Assembly: GCA_027031325.1 (NCBI GenBank)
Contig: JALVRI010000060.1
Location: 1 to 7,337 of the forward strand
Length of the DNA: 7,337 bases
Source: Desulfobacteraceae bacterium
GTDB lineage: Bacteria > Desulfobacterota > Desulfobacteria > Desulfobacterales > Desulfosarcinaceae
Direction: 5' to 3'
The translations under genes and the position numbers were made by a program. The notes under the pieces were generated by a model. The model saw only the letters and a program-made list of their open reading frames with translations, was not told the origin of the DNA and made no database searches. How positions within the stretch are numbered: position 1 is the first letter of the stretch; the number at the start of each line of letters is the position of its first letter. Below are positions 1 to 6,237 of this stretch, one piece after another.

Positions 1-2053
1 TTTCCCGGTCCATGATCATATCGAGAATAACCAGGTCCACCGGTTCCTTTTTCAGGTATTCAACCGCCGCCCCGCCCGAAGCAGCGGTTACCACTTCATA
101 ATTGAGATCTTCCAGCATTTTTTTGCATAGCTTACGCTGATCGCTCATGTCGTCCACGACCATGATCTTTTCACCGGCACCGATCAACTTGTTACGCTCC
201 AGGGTTACCTCTTCACTCGAGCCGGAATCGACCTGGTTGCGGTCAACAGGGAAAAACAGCTCGATCAGCGTGCCTTTTCCCGGACGGCTTTTGACATCGA
301 TAAAACCCTTGTGATCCTGGATCGTACCCCAAACCACGGCCATACCCAGACCGGTTCCGCTGCGTCCCATTTTTTTACGGGTGAAGAAAGGTTCGAAAAT
401 ATGTTTCAAATCCTCTGGATCAATGCCGGCCCCCTGATCCGAAACCCTGAGAACAACGTAGTTTCCAGGCCGGATCTGCTGGTATCCATCGTGGGTTGCG
501 GCCAATTTCCTGGATTCGGTTTCAAGACGGACTTTTCCAGGGCCCTCCAGCGCTTCCACGGCATTGGAAACAAGATTCATGATCGACTTTTTAAGATGGA
601 TCTCAGAGCCCATGATCATGGGCAGGTTCTCTTCCAGCCGGCTTTCGATTATCACCTGGGGGTAAAGTGATATCAGCTTGGCATGTTCCGGCGAGGCCAG
701 ATAGTCCAGAACCAGGGAGTTCAGATCGACCGGCTGCCTGGTAACCACTCCCCGGCGAGCCAGGGTCAACAGGTCCTGGACTATGGCGGCGGCCTTTAAA
801 CCTGATTCCCTGATGGTCTCGATGGGCCGCCGTAACGGGCTGTCGGCAGGCAGGTCCATAAGGAGCATGTCCGGGTAGCTGACAATACCCGAAAGGACGT
901 TGTTCAAATCATGGGCGACACCTCCTGCCAGCATCCCCAGGGCTTCCATTTTACGAGAGCGGTTGAGCCTCTCCTGCAAACGTTCTTTTTCCTTCTGAAC
1001 CGCCAGACGATCGGTTATATCCCGGGCCACTCCCACAAGGCCCCTGACCTGGCCATCGCTTCCGATCATGGGGGATATGGTCATTTCCGTCCAGACGCTT
1101 GATCCTGATTTGTGTTTTAGTTCTATTTCCAGGGTAACCGAGAAGTTTTCACCCCTTGCTGATTCAGCTTTTCTCAAAAGGCCATTGAAAACTTCGGTCG
1201 CCATGCTGAGGCTGGAAGGAGCTATCAGTTCTGAAAGCGGCATGTCCAGAATTTCTTCCGGCCTGCGACCCAGAAGGGAAGATACAGCCGGGTTGACGAA
1301 AGTAATCCGCAAATCAAGTCCCATGGTCAAGATGACGTCCCGGATGGTTTCCGCCAGAAGGCGATAGCGGGCTTCGCTTTCCCGCAAAGCCCCCTTGCCG
1401 CGAAGGTACTTTCTCAACATGCGCCGGTGACCTTCGGCACTGGCTTCAAGTCCGCGGACCATAATAGCAGCCGACAGGGCCGCAATAACATTCAGCAGCA
1501 TGAAGTTGCCCCAGGCGGCGGCAGCCTGTTCAAGGGAAGGGAAAAACGGCTGGCCTTTTGCCCAGAGCCCCGCGTAAACGCCCCAGCCCAATGCCAAAAG
1601 AGTCAGCCCGTTTATCACCAGCGAAATAAGCGCCGCCCGATACCCCAACAAGAGGGCAGCCACAACCGGAACGCAAAATATCCAGGCCGGTCCTCCGCTC
1701 AAAAACCCCACGTAAAGAATCACCACCACGGCAACGATATACATGGCAATCACAATAAAGGCCGATTGGATTCTGAAATCGATCCGGTGGCGATACAAAA
1801 AGACCAGCCCGACTGCAACAAACACAACCAGATCAAGCCCGATAAGCCCCCAAAAATGCTTCCTGTACGCCAATATAAATGCCGGCACGAAACCAAGCAT
1901 CGACAGGCTGATACCGGTCGCCAGGATACCCGTCAAAATCCTCTTGCGCCAGTAATTGAGACCGGCGTCCTTTTCCGGTCCGCCGGAAAGGTCGGGTTGC
2001 AACTCGGAAGGCCGGTGGGACTTGGTGGAATTTGACTTTGAAATTTCAGTCAC
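1..2053 (-). CDS. Membrane-bound hybrid sensor histidine kinase (6 TM - PAS - HisKA - HATPase - receiver), 3' end cut by window edge
   Basis: A single open frame on the minus strand encodes 684 visible residues. About six hydrophobic segments lie at roughly residues 38-198. A PAS domain follows (about 228-347, ending in the typical ARDITDR), then a short helical linker. The HisKA H-box GGVAHDLNNVL carries the phospho-accepting His381. The HATPase_c domain shows an N-box (NLVSNAVEAL, Asn497), a G1 box (SDQGAGI, Asp539) and a GTGLGMAVV loop. The C-terminal receiver has acidic pair Asp634/Asp635 and phospho-acceptor Asp678 in LVILDM; the sequence ends a few residues later, so the rest of the receiver lies outside. 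The start chosen is the GTG at 2051-2053, because AAGGA (2061-2065) sits 7 nt upstream; another GTG at 2057-2059 is too close to it and the frame is closed by TAA at 2093-2095. The protein is expected in the inner membrane, passing phosphate from His381 to its own receiver and then to an unseen partner. The signal is unknown. Confidence 0.93.
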   Translation of the reverse strand, partial: MTEISKSNSTKSHRPSELQPDLSGGPEKDAGLNYWRKRILTGILATGISLSMLGFVPAFILAYRKHFWGLIGLDLVVFVAVGLVFLYRHRIDFRIQSAFIVIAMYIVAVVVILYVGFLSGGPAWIFCVPVVAALLLGYRAALISLVINGLTLLALGWGVYAGLWAKGQPFFPSLEQAAAAWGNFMLLNVIAALSAAIMVRGLEASAEGHRRMLRKYLRGKGALRESEARYRLLAETIRDVILTMGLDLRITFVNPAVSSLLGRRPEEILDMPLSELIAPSSLSMATEVFNGLLRKAESARGENFSVTLEIELKHKSGSSVWTEMTISPMIGSDGQVRGLVGVARDITDRLAVQKEKERLQERLNRSRKMEALGMLAGGVAHDLNNVLSGIVSYPDMLLMDLPADSPLRRPIETIRESGLKAAAIVQDLLTLARRGVVTRQPVDLNSLVLDYLASPEHAKLISLYPQVIIESRLEENLPMIMGSEIHLKKSIMNLVSNAVEALEGPGKVRLETESRKLAATHDGYQQIRPGNYVVLRVSDQGAGIDPEDLKHIFEPFFTRKKMGRSGTGLGMAVVWGTIQDHKGFIDVKSRPGKGTLIELFFPVDRNQVDSGSSEEVTLERNKLIGAGEKIMVVDDMSDQRKLCKKMLEDLNYEVVTAASGGAAVEYLKKEPVDLVILDMIMDRE

Positions 2054-2096
2054 AACCACATCCTTAGCTCTTGGGGCTGGCAGGTGGAGTACTTAG

Positions 2097-2174
2097 CCCG
2101 GATTATGCACTTCCAATGCCTTTGCCTGCCCTCCGCCTCGCATCTTCGCCGAACCAGCCGGCCGCAAAATCCGG
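2097..2174 (-). repeat. 78-bp palindrome-ended dispersed repeat, copy B
   Basis: The element is bounded by imperfect terminal inverted repeats: CCGGATTATGC at 2098-2108 and GCAAAATCCGG at 2164-2174, complementary at 10 of 11 positions. Its 26-bp core at 2123-2148 recurs on the opposite strand at 6012-6037 with one mismatch. The homology extends without gaps over 52 bp (2123-2174 against 5986-6037, 43 of 52 identical by hand alignment). It has no coding capacity, so it resembles a REP or MITE-type non-autonomous repeat. It sits 43 bp upstream of the kinase start, so it would fall in that gene's untranslated leader if transcription begins in the AT-rich block to its right. Confidence 0.7.
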
Positions 2175-2187
2175 ACCTAGTGTGGCT

Positions 2188-2240
2188 TTGAGCCCTAACA
2201 TACTAATACTTTAATACTATCTGCAAAATTGCAAGCAATA
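2188..2240. promoter_or_regulatory. AT-rich block, probable divergent promoter region
   Basis: This is the only strongly AT-rich stretch between the two divergent genes. On the minus strand a weak pair, TTGCAG and TATGTT about 18 bp apart, could drive the kinase. On the plus strand TTGAGC (2188-2193) is followed by TAATAC (2212-2217) at 18-bp spacing. Each hexamer matches the sigma-70 consensus only partly (3-4 of 6), so the exact promoters are not settled. The assignment rests mainly on position and composition. Confidence 0.3.
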
Positions 2241-2459
2241 TGTCCGTCCGCATCCCATTCGACCTTTCTTGCCATGAACGCAAATACTATGCTAAGTGAT
2301 CATGGTCCGGGGCCGCCTCCAGGATCTAATTTCCTTAGCCAACGGGCAAAACTTCCAAGCGCCCCGAATCCATTCCTGCAACGGCGGCAAGCTACACAAG
2401 CGGGCCTGGATACCAAAAGCCCGTTCCGGTGACGATACGGCCGGTTGGACTTGGATGAA

Positions 2460-3458
2460 ATGGCTAGATTGTATATCAAGGAATATTCCCGGGCCCTCGC
2501 GGGCAAGCGGGTATGCGTGGCCTGCCGACAAGGAATACTATGGGACCATTTCGACTCCATCGTGGCCGACCTCAAGTTTCTTTGCCGCCAGAAAATCGAA
2601 ACATCCCTCTATCACAATATACCCATCCGTTTCGCGAACCAGAAAACCGTGGCCAAGCTGGTCGGACGCCTGCCCGACACGCGCATAGTCAGGGTGCCCG
2701 CTGATACCGATTTCTACAGTTTTGTGCTTGACCATGAGGCTCACGTCCACAAACTGATTTTCATCGAACGCAAATACCTTGTGGACACCCGTGGTGAGCG
2801 TATCAATGCCCTTACAACCAATGATACCCGCAAAACGCTTACAGCTTACGGCAACCTGATCGCCAATACGAATTTCAGGGGTATCCTGGAGAGAATCTGC
2901 CGTAAAATAGAAGAGGGGAACTACGAACGGGTTCACATCCTGCCGGCCGGCAAGCATACCATCCGTAACGAATTGTTTTCCATCGAGGGTACGGGAACCT
3001 TGATTGCCAACAATTTCACCGAATCCTTTACCAGGGTGGCTTCATCGGCTGAGATTGACATCATCGACGGAATCCTGAAGCTTTACCGCAATGAAGGATT
3101 TCTCAAACCCCGCACCAAGGCTTACCTTCAGGCCCGGCATGAAAATTTTTATGTTACCCTCATCGACGGCATCGTGGTCGGTTGTGTCGAAAAAAAAGAA
3201 ATCGATCCTGAAACGGTGGAAATCGGCGCTTTGGCCATCTCAACCCGCTTCCGCAACCAGCGGATCGGCCTGTTCACCCTCAGTTCCTTCATGGCCGAAA
3301 TGGCCCGTAACGGTTACCGGCGCTTCATATCCCTGACCAACAATCCCAGGCTGAGGGACCTGTATCTGCGGTTTGGCTTCGAAGAAGAAAGGACAGGCCT
3401 CTTTGCAGAGCGACGCTCCCAGTCACCTGGAGTCGCACTCTACCTCAAGACGCTGTGA
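2460..3458 (+). CDS. ArgA-like (N-acetylglutamate synthase-like) protein: degenerate amino-acid-kinase domain fused to GNAT acetyltransferase
   Basis: The protein has 332 residues from ATG 2460; in-frame TTG codons at 2445 and 2451 are alternative starts, and a TGA at 2430 closes the frame. Numbering below is from the ATG. The order of parts follows E. coli ArgA from memory: AGKRVCVA...FDSIVADLKFL near residues 14-41 matches the start of the amino-acid-kinase fold, KLIFIERKYLVDTRGE (about 98-113) a central strand-turn, HTIRNELFSIEGTGTLI (about 166-182) the end of the kinase domain, and the last 140 residues a GNAT domain with EIGALAIS then a RNQRIGLF acetyl-CoA loop and LYLRFGF. The kinase domain is about 100 residues shorter than in ArgA (443 aa), and the glycine-rich phosphate-binding motif is replaced by CRQG. 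ArgA makes N-acetylglutamate from glutamate and acetyl-CoA as the first step of arginine synthesis, with arginine sensed by the kinase-like domain. Here the substrate is unproven and arginine sensing may be lost. No other arginine gene is nearby. The only upstream ribosome-binding-like bases are GGA at 2453-2455. Confidence 0.8.
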   Translation: MARLYIKEYSRALAGKRVCVACRQGILWDHFDSIVADLKFLCRQKIETSLYHNIPIRFANQKTVAKLVGRLPDTRIVRVPADTDFYSFVLDHEAHVHKLIFIERKYLVDTRGERINALTTNDTRKTLTAYGNLIANTNFRGILERICRKIEEGNYERVHILPAGKHTIRNELFSIEGTGTLIANNFTESFTRVASSAEIDIIDGILKLYRNEGFLKPRTKAYLQARHENFYVTLIDGIVVGCVEKKEIDPETVEIGALAISTRFRNQRIGLFTLSSFMAEMARNGYRRFISLTNNPRLRDLYLRFGFEEERTGLFAERRSQSPGVALYLKTL

Positions 3459-3472
3459 TCGGGCTTGACCCC

Positions 3473-3500
3473 CGGCACGGATCAGCTCGAATCCGTGCCG
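3473..3500. other. Perfect 10-bp hairpin between convergent genes
   Basis: CGGCACGGAT (3473-3482) is perfectly complementary to ATCCGTGCCG (3491-3500), with an 8-base loop. It lies 14 bp after the stop of the ArgA-like gene and covers the last codons and stop of the convergent kinase. Neither strand has a T-tract after the stem, so it is not a canonical intrinsic terminator. It may still block convergent read-through or protect 3' ends. Confidence 0.55.
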
Positions 3501-5749
3501 AAACGCAGAACCTTCTCGATCTTGGCGGCAATATCGGCCATCGAGAAGGGTTTTTGGATGAAATCTTCTGCGCCGGCATCAAGGATGGCCTGGGTAGGCC
3601 CGTCAAGGGCATAGCCACTGCAAACTATCACCTTCATGTCGGGGCACTGTTTGCGCAGCATGGGAAAAAGGGCGGCACCATCGATGTCGGGCAGCTTGAT
3701 GTCCAGAAGGGCCAAGTCGTACTTTTGAGCACTATTTTTAACCAGATCCAGGGCCTGGGACCCGTCTACGGCCGTTACCACTTCGTATCCCAGCCTTTCC
3801 AGCAAGGCCTGATTGATCTCCCTCACCAGTTCCTCGTCCTCGATCAAAAGGATACGACCGGTTCCGGCCAAAACCTGCGCCACCTGCCCCGTTTGCTGTT
3901 CATCATCCTTGGCTTTGGGCAGGAAAAGATTTACCGTTGTTCCCTTTCCACTTTCAGACTCTATGGTTATATATCCTCCATGATGCTTGACAATTCCGTA
4001 GACCGCCGCCATTCCCAGGCCGCGGCCGTAAAACTTGGTGGTAAAAAAAGGCTCGAAAACCCGTTTGCGGGTTGCTTCATCCATTCCCCGCCCGTTGTCC
4101 TCCACGCTCAGGCACACATAACGGTCCTGATCCATGCCGGGCAGTGGGTCCTCACCCAGGCAATCCTTACACGAAATTTTGATTGTACCCTTACCATCTA
4201 TGGCTTCGGCGGCATTGGCCACGATCGAAGACAAAACCATTTGCATCTGGGCCAGGTCTATGTGCACCTTGCAATTTTGCGCTTGGCACTCCGATTTTTC
4301 CAGATCGGCCAATATTTCTATCTTTTGATCGATGGCGTGTCTCAACAGGGGCAGGGTCTCATTTATAAAGTCAACCAGGCAGACGGTACGCGGCCGGTAC
4401 TTGCCGCCTTCGGCATAAGCCAGAAGCTGTCTGGTCCACTCGGTCATCCTGGCGGCACTTTCCAGGATCGGCTGGAGGTAACTGTTCAAGTTTTCGTCAT
4501 GGCCATAGTCCAGTTGGAGCAACTCGATATTGCCTACCACCGCCGTCAGGGCATTGTTGAACTGGTGGGCAATTCCTCCGGCCAGGGTGGCAATGGCTTC
4601 GATCTTGCGAACCTGCTCGAGTTCCCGGGCCATTCTTTCTTGAAGAGCTTCGGCCTCCTTCTTGTCGGTTATGGGTAAAACCAGTTCCAGGGCGGCGGTC
4701 ACGTTTTCGTGAGCGTCCTTGATCGGTGTGGCAATGATTTGAAGCCACATCTTTTTTCCGGTGGTATCAAGGCCGGGCTGTTCGTGAATTACTTTTCCCT
4801 CGCCATCGAAAATCCTGGCCACACCACATTCGGGACAGGTTTCCCGGCTCAATTGGAAGTTGGTGAAACACTTTCGGCCTTCTATCTTGTCTCCGAACAT
4901 GTCCTTCAGGACCCGGTTGGCCCAGAGTATCTTGTAATCACGCGATATGACGGCCAAGCCGGCCCCGATGTTTCCGGTGATCGTCTCCAGCCGGTCCCTT
5001 TCCTGCTCGAGCATCAAATGGGCGTTCTGGAGTGCATCGATCTTGTTTTCCAGCTCCTGGTTTACCGTTTTCAGCCTCGAGGTTTGTTCGGCTACCCCCT
5101 CTTCAAAAATATCTTTCATCAGTTGCAGGCGGTAACGGTTACGGTTGATTTTAAAGGCAATCACAGTCGTAAAAGACAAAAAGAGGATGGTTACCCCCGT
5201 TACCGCCAGGTGGAGTGGATGGTTCAAAAAAGCGAAACGAATAACAACGGCCAAAAGGGTCGGCAGGCTGAATCCCAGGTAGGCCGAAAGGGGTACCGCC
5301 AGGCCGCCCAAAGCACCGGCCGCCATGCCGCACAGGACAATAACGACGAAAAGAGCGTGATCGCTGGGACCTGCCTTGGGAATCAGGCAAACAACCGCCA
5401 TGCCCCAGGCAAAACCGATAAAGATGATACTGGCCAGCATCAGGCGATACAGTCTCAAGGGCGAATCATGTCCACGCCTGTTCTTGTAGCGCAGGGCCGC
5501 AAGAATCCTGAAGATCACCCCGCCGGCCATCAGCGCCGCCCAAAAGAACAGTGGGCCTGAAGAGACCACATCGTAACTGATATAAATCAAAATGGAAGCG
5601 TTGATTACAGTGGCCGTGATACAAACAGTCGCCTGGCGGTAAAGCGTGTCGATCAGGGCCGTGAAAGCCCTCTGTTTCTGCTCCGAAGTGGCTTGCAGGC
5701 CCGGATCATCCAGGGTCAACAAGGCTCTGATCTTGGTCTTCAAGTCCAT
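3482..5749 (-). CDS. Membrane-bound hybrid sensor histidine kinase (6 TM - coiled coil - Cys-containing PAS - HisKA - HATPase - receiver)
   Basis: A complete gene of 755 residues from ATG 5749. A GTG at 5767 would add six residues; neither start has a good ribosome binding site, so ATG is chosen. About six hydrophobic segments span residues 41-200, then a charged helical linker (about 212-258) likely to be a coiled coil. A PAS domain (about 259-378) contains three cysteines, Cys294, Cys305 and Cys308 (the last two as CPEC). The H-box GGIAHQFNNAL carries His395; the ATPase domain has Asn512 (IVANAAEAI), Asp551 (EDNGRGMD) and FEPFFTTKF...GLGMAAVYG. The receiver has Glu637/Asp638 (LIEDEE), phospho-acceptor Asp683 (LALLDIKLPD) and Lys733 (QKPF), so every key residue is present. 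It is expected to autophosphorylate in the inner membrane and move phosphate to its own receiver. It has no DNA-binding output and no visible partner regulator. It shares domain order with the kinase at 1-2053, but the sequences differ enough that recent duplication is unlikely. Confidence 0.95.
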   Translation of the reverse strand: MDLKTKIRALLTLDDPGLQATSEQKQRAFTALIDTLYRQATVCITATVINASILIYISYDVVSSGPLFFWAALMAGGVIFRILAALRYKNRRGHDSPLRLYRLMLASIIFIGFAWGMAVVCLIPKAGPSDHALFVVIVLCGMAAGALGGLAVPLSAYLGFSLPTLLAVVIRFAFLNHPLHLAVTGVTILFLSFTTVIAFKINRNRYRLQLMKDIFEEGVAEQTSRLKTVNQELENKIDALQNAHLMLEQERDRLETITGNIGAGLAVISRDYKILWANRVLKDMFGDKIEGRKCFTNFQLSRETCPECGVARIFDGEGKVIHEQPGLDTTGKKMWLQIIATPIKDAHENVTAALELVLPITDKKEAEALQERMARELEQVRKIEAIATLAGGIAHQFNNALTAVVGNIELLQLDYGHDENLNSYLQPILESAARMTEWTRQLLAYAEGGKYRPRTVCLVDFINETLPLLRHAIDQKIEILADLEKSECQAQNCKVHIDLAQMQMVLSSIVANAAEAIDGKGTIKISCKDCLGEDPLPGMDQDRYVCLSVEDNGRGMDEATRKRVFEPFFTTKFYGRGLGMAAVYGIVKHHGGYITIESESGKGTTVNLFLPKAKDDEQQTGQVAQVLAGTGRILLIEDEELVREINQALLERLGYEVVTAVDGSQALDLVKNSAQKYDLALLDIKLPDIDGAALFPMLRKQCPDMKVIVCSGYALDGPTQAILDAGAEDFIQKPFSMADIAAKIEKVLRFGTDSS

Positions 5750-5797
5750 GGCTGAAAGTATTCTCACTAACCAGGGTATCTAACAGGCTGCTGATAC

Positions 5798-5916
5798 TTC
5801 AGGAGAACAAACAAAATGCCGGGGGAAAAGGGAGAAGGAATCAACCGGTCTGCACTGAGAGAAATTAAGTTCAACAAGTCATTGTCATGGGGAAAAACGC
5901 CAACTCATCTCCTGAA
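5798..5916. repeat. 9-bp inverted repeat bracketing the small ORF
   Basis: TTCAGGAGA at 5798-5806 is the exact reverse complement of TCTCCTGAA at 5908-5916. The left arm contains the AGGAG that would be the ribosome binding site of the small plus-strand ORF, and the right arm lies in its final codons. In a plus-strand RNA the arms could pair and hide the ribosome binding site. They could equally be a protein-binding pair, or coincidence. Confidence 0.4.
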
Positions 5917-5920
5917 ATAA
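5816..5920 (+). CDS. Possible small basic protein, 34 residues
   Basis: ATG at 5816 opens a 34-codon frame ending in TAA at 5918-5920, divergent from the kinase gene. The evidence for translation is AGGAG at 5801-5805, 10 nt before the ATG, which is strong in sequence but slightly far. The product begins MPGEKGEGINRS and ends KTPTHLLK; it is basic, has no hydrophobic segment and no signal peptide, and I recognise no family. An intrinsic terminator on the same strand 209 bp further on would fit a transcript carrying it. An ORF this short can arise by chance. Confidence 0.25.
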   Translation: MPGEKGEGINRSALREIKFNKSLSWGKTPTHLLK

Positions 5921-5984
5921 TATTTTTATTGAAAAACGAGTCTTCGTCAGGCTAGCACAATCGGAGCTAAATGACAATTTTTAA

Positions 5985-6037
5985 CCCGGATTTTACAGCT
6001 GGCGAGTTTACCGAAGATGCGAGGCCGAGGGCAGGCA
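5985..6037 (+). repeat. Dispersed repeat, copy A (partial, inverted relative to copy B)
   Basis: From CCGGATTTT at 5986 to the end of the 26-bp core at 6037, this stretch aligns without gaps to the reverse complement of 2123-2174 (43 of 52 identical). The right-hand terminal inverted repeat seen in copy B is not found here: beyond 6037 the sequences diverge, with a different small palindrome (GCAGG/CCTGC at about 6031-6042). It therefore appears truncated or rearranged. It lies 236 bp upstream of the kinase start. Confidence 0.65.
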
Positions 6038-6128
6038 GACCTGCTCTAGTACTTCAACTATCCTCCAACAAAGCAGATTCGGTAAAATCACAAGCCCCTT
6101 GCGGCTTCAAATGCCTGATGATTTATCA

Positions 6129-6162
6129 CCGCTGGAACTTCACCTTGCCGGCGGGTTTTTTT
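6129..6162 (+). terminator. Rho-independent terminator on the plus strand
   Basis: CCGCTGG (6129-6135) pairs with CCGGCGG (6148-6154), seven pairs including one G-T wobble, around a 12-base loop. One G and then seven T residues (6156-6162) follow directly. The T-tract makes it directional: it works for plus-strand transcripts only. No recognised plus-strand gene lies upstream, so it would end either the small ORF transcript or an untranslated RNA from this gap. Confidence 0.6.
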
Positions 6163-6167
6163 ATGCC

Positions 6168-6195
6168 CGCTTGTCACGATTGCCCGGGACAAGCG
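6168..6195. other. Perfect 8-bp hairpin downstream of rsmD
   Basis: CGCTTGTC (6168-6175) is the exact reverse complement of GACAAGCG (6188-6195), with a 12-base loop. With a 2-base bulge the stem can extend into flanking CCC and GGG. It starts about 43 bp after the rsmD stop on the minus strand. No T-run follows on either strand, so it is not a typical intrinsic terminator, although it may stabilise the rsmD transcript end. Confidence 0.4.
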
Positions 6196-6237
6196 ACGGG
6201 TCGCCACCCCGGCAATATTAATCCGAATCACATAAGG

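Larger units (their letters stand above)
2054..2459. other. Divergent intergenic region without a convincing gene
   Basis: This 406-bp stretch separates the divergent kinase (minus) and ArgA-like (plus) genes. Its left part holds a 78-bp repeat element (2097-2174). The middle (about 2197-2240) is AT-rich and contains a small palindrome, ATTGC-AA-GCAAT, at 2228-2239. The right part (about 2300-2440) has open frames but none with a ribosome binding site or recognisable protein. A 19-codon frame from ATG 2240 to TGA 2297 also lacks a ribosome binding site. Confidence 0.6.
5750..6237. other. Intergenic region with signs of a short plus-strand transcription unit
   Basis: This 488-bp gap lies between rsmD and the kinase gene, both on the minus strand. 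On the plus strand it holds a possible 34-codon ORF (5816-5920), an AT-rich stretch (about 5915-5940), the second repeat copy (5985-6037), a small stem AAGCC/GGCTT (6092-6107), an intrinsic terminator (6129-6162) and a perfect hairpin (6168-6195). The kinase promoter must also be here unless it is read through from rsmD, but no convincing minus-strand -35/-10 pair was found. Confidence 0.5.

Noticed and set aside
1427..2035. A 202-codon open frame on the plus strand
   Set aside because: It is antisense to the transmembrane region of the first kinase and has a composition typical of shadow frames.
2229..2432. A 67-codon plus-strand ORF, and a 19-codon one at 2240-2299, upstream of the ArgA-like gene
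   Set aside because: No ribosome binding site, no recognisable motif and a composition unlike the neighbouring genes. The shorter one could be a gene remnant but there is no support for it.
2296..2688. A 130-codon plus-strand ORF overlapping the start of the ArgA-like gene
   Set aside because: Most of it is an alternative frame of the ArgA-like gene, whose own frame shows family motifs from about residue 14 onward.
3455..4678. A 407-codon open frame on the plus strand
   Set aside because: It is wholly antisense to the second kinase, whose frame contains all expected H, N, G and receiver motifs. The antisense translation has no recognisable domain.
4709..5560. A 283-codon open frame on the plus strand
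   Set aside because: It is antisense to the membrane and PAS region of the kinase. The product is low-complexity and Gln/Gly/Arg-rich, as expected from the reverse of a coding strand.
5768..6237. A riboswitch or tRNA in the gap
   Set aside because: No cloverleaf, no recognisable riboswitch core, and no plus-strand gene downstream for a riboswitch to control.
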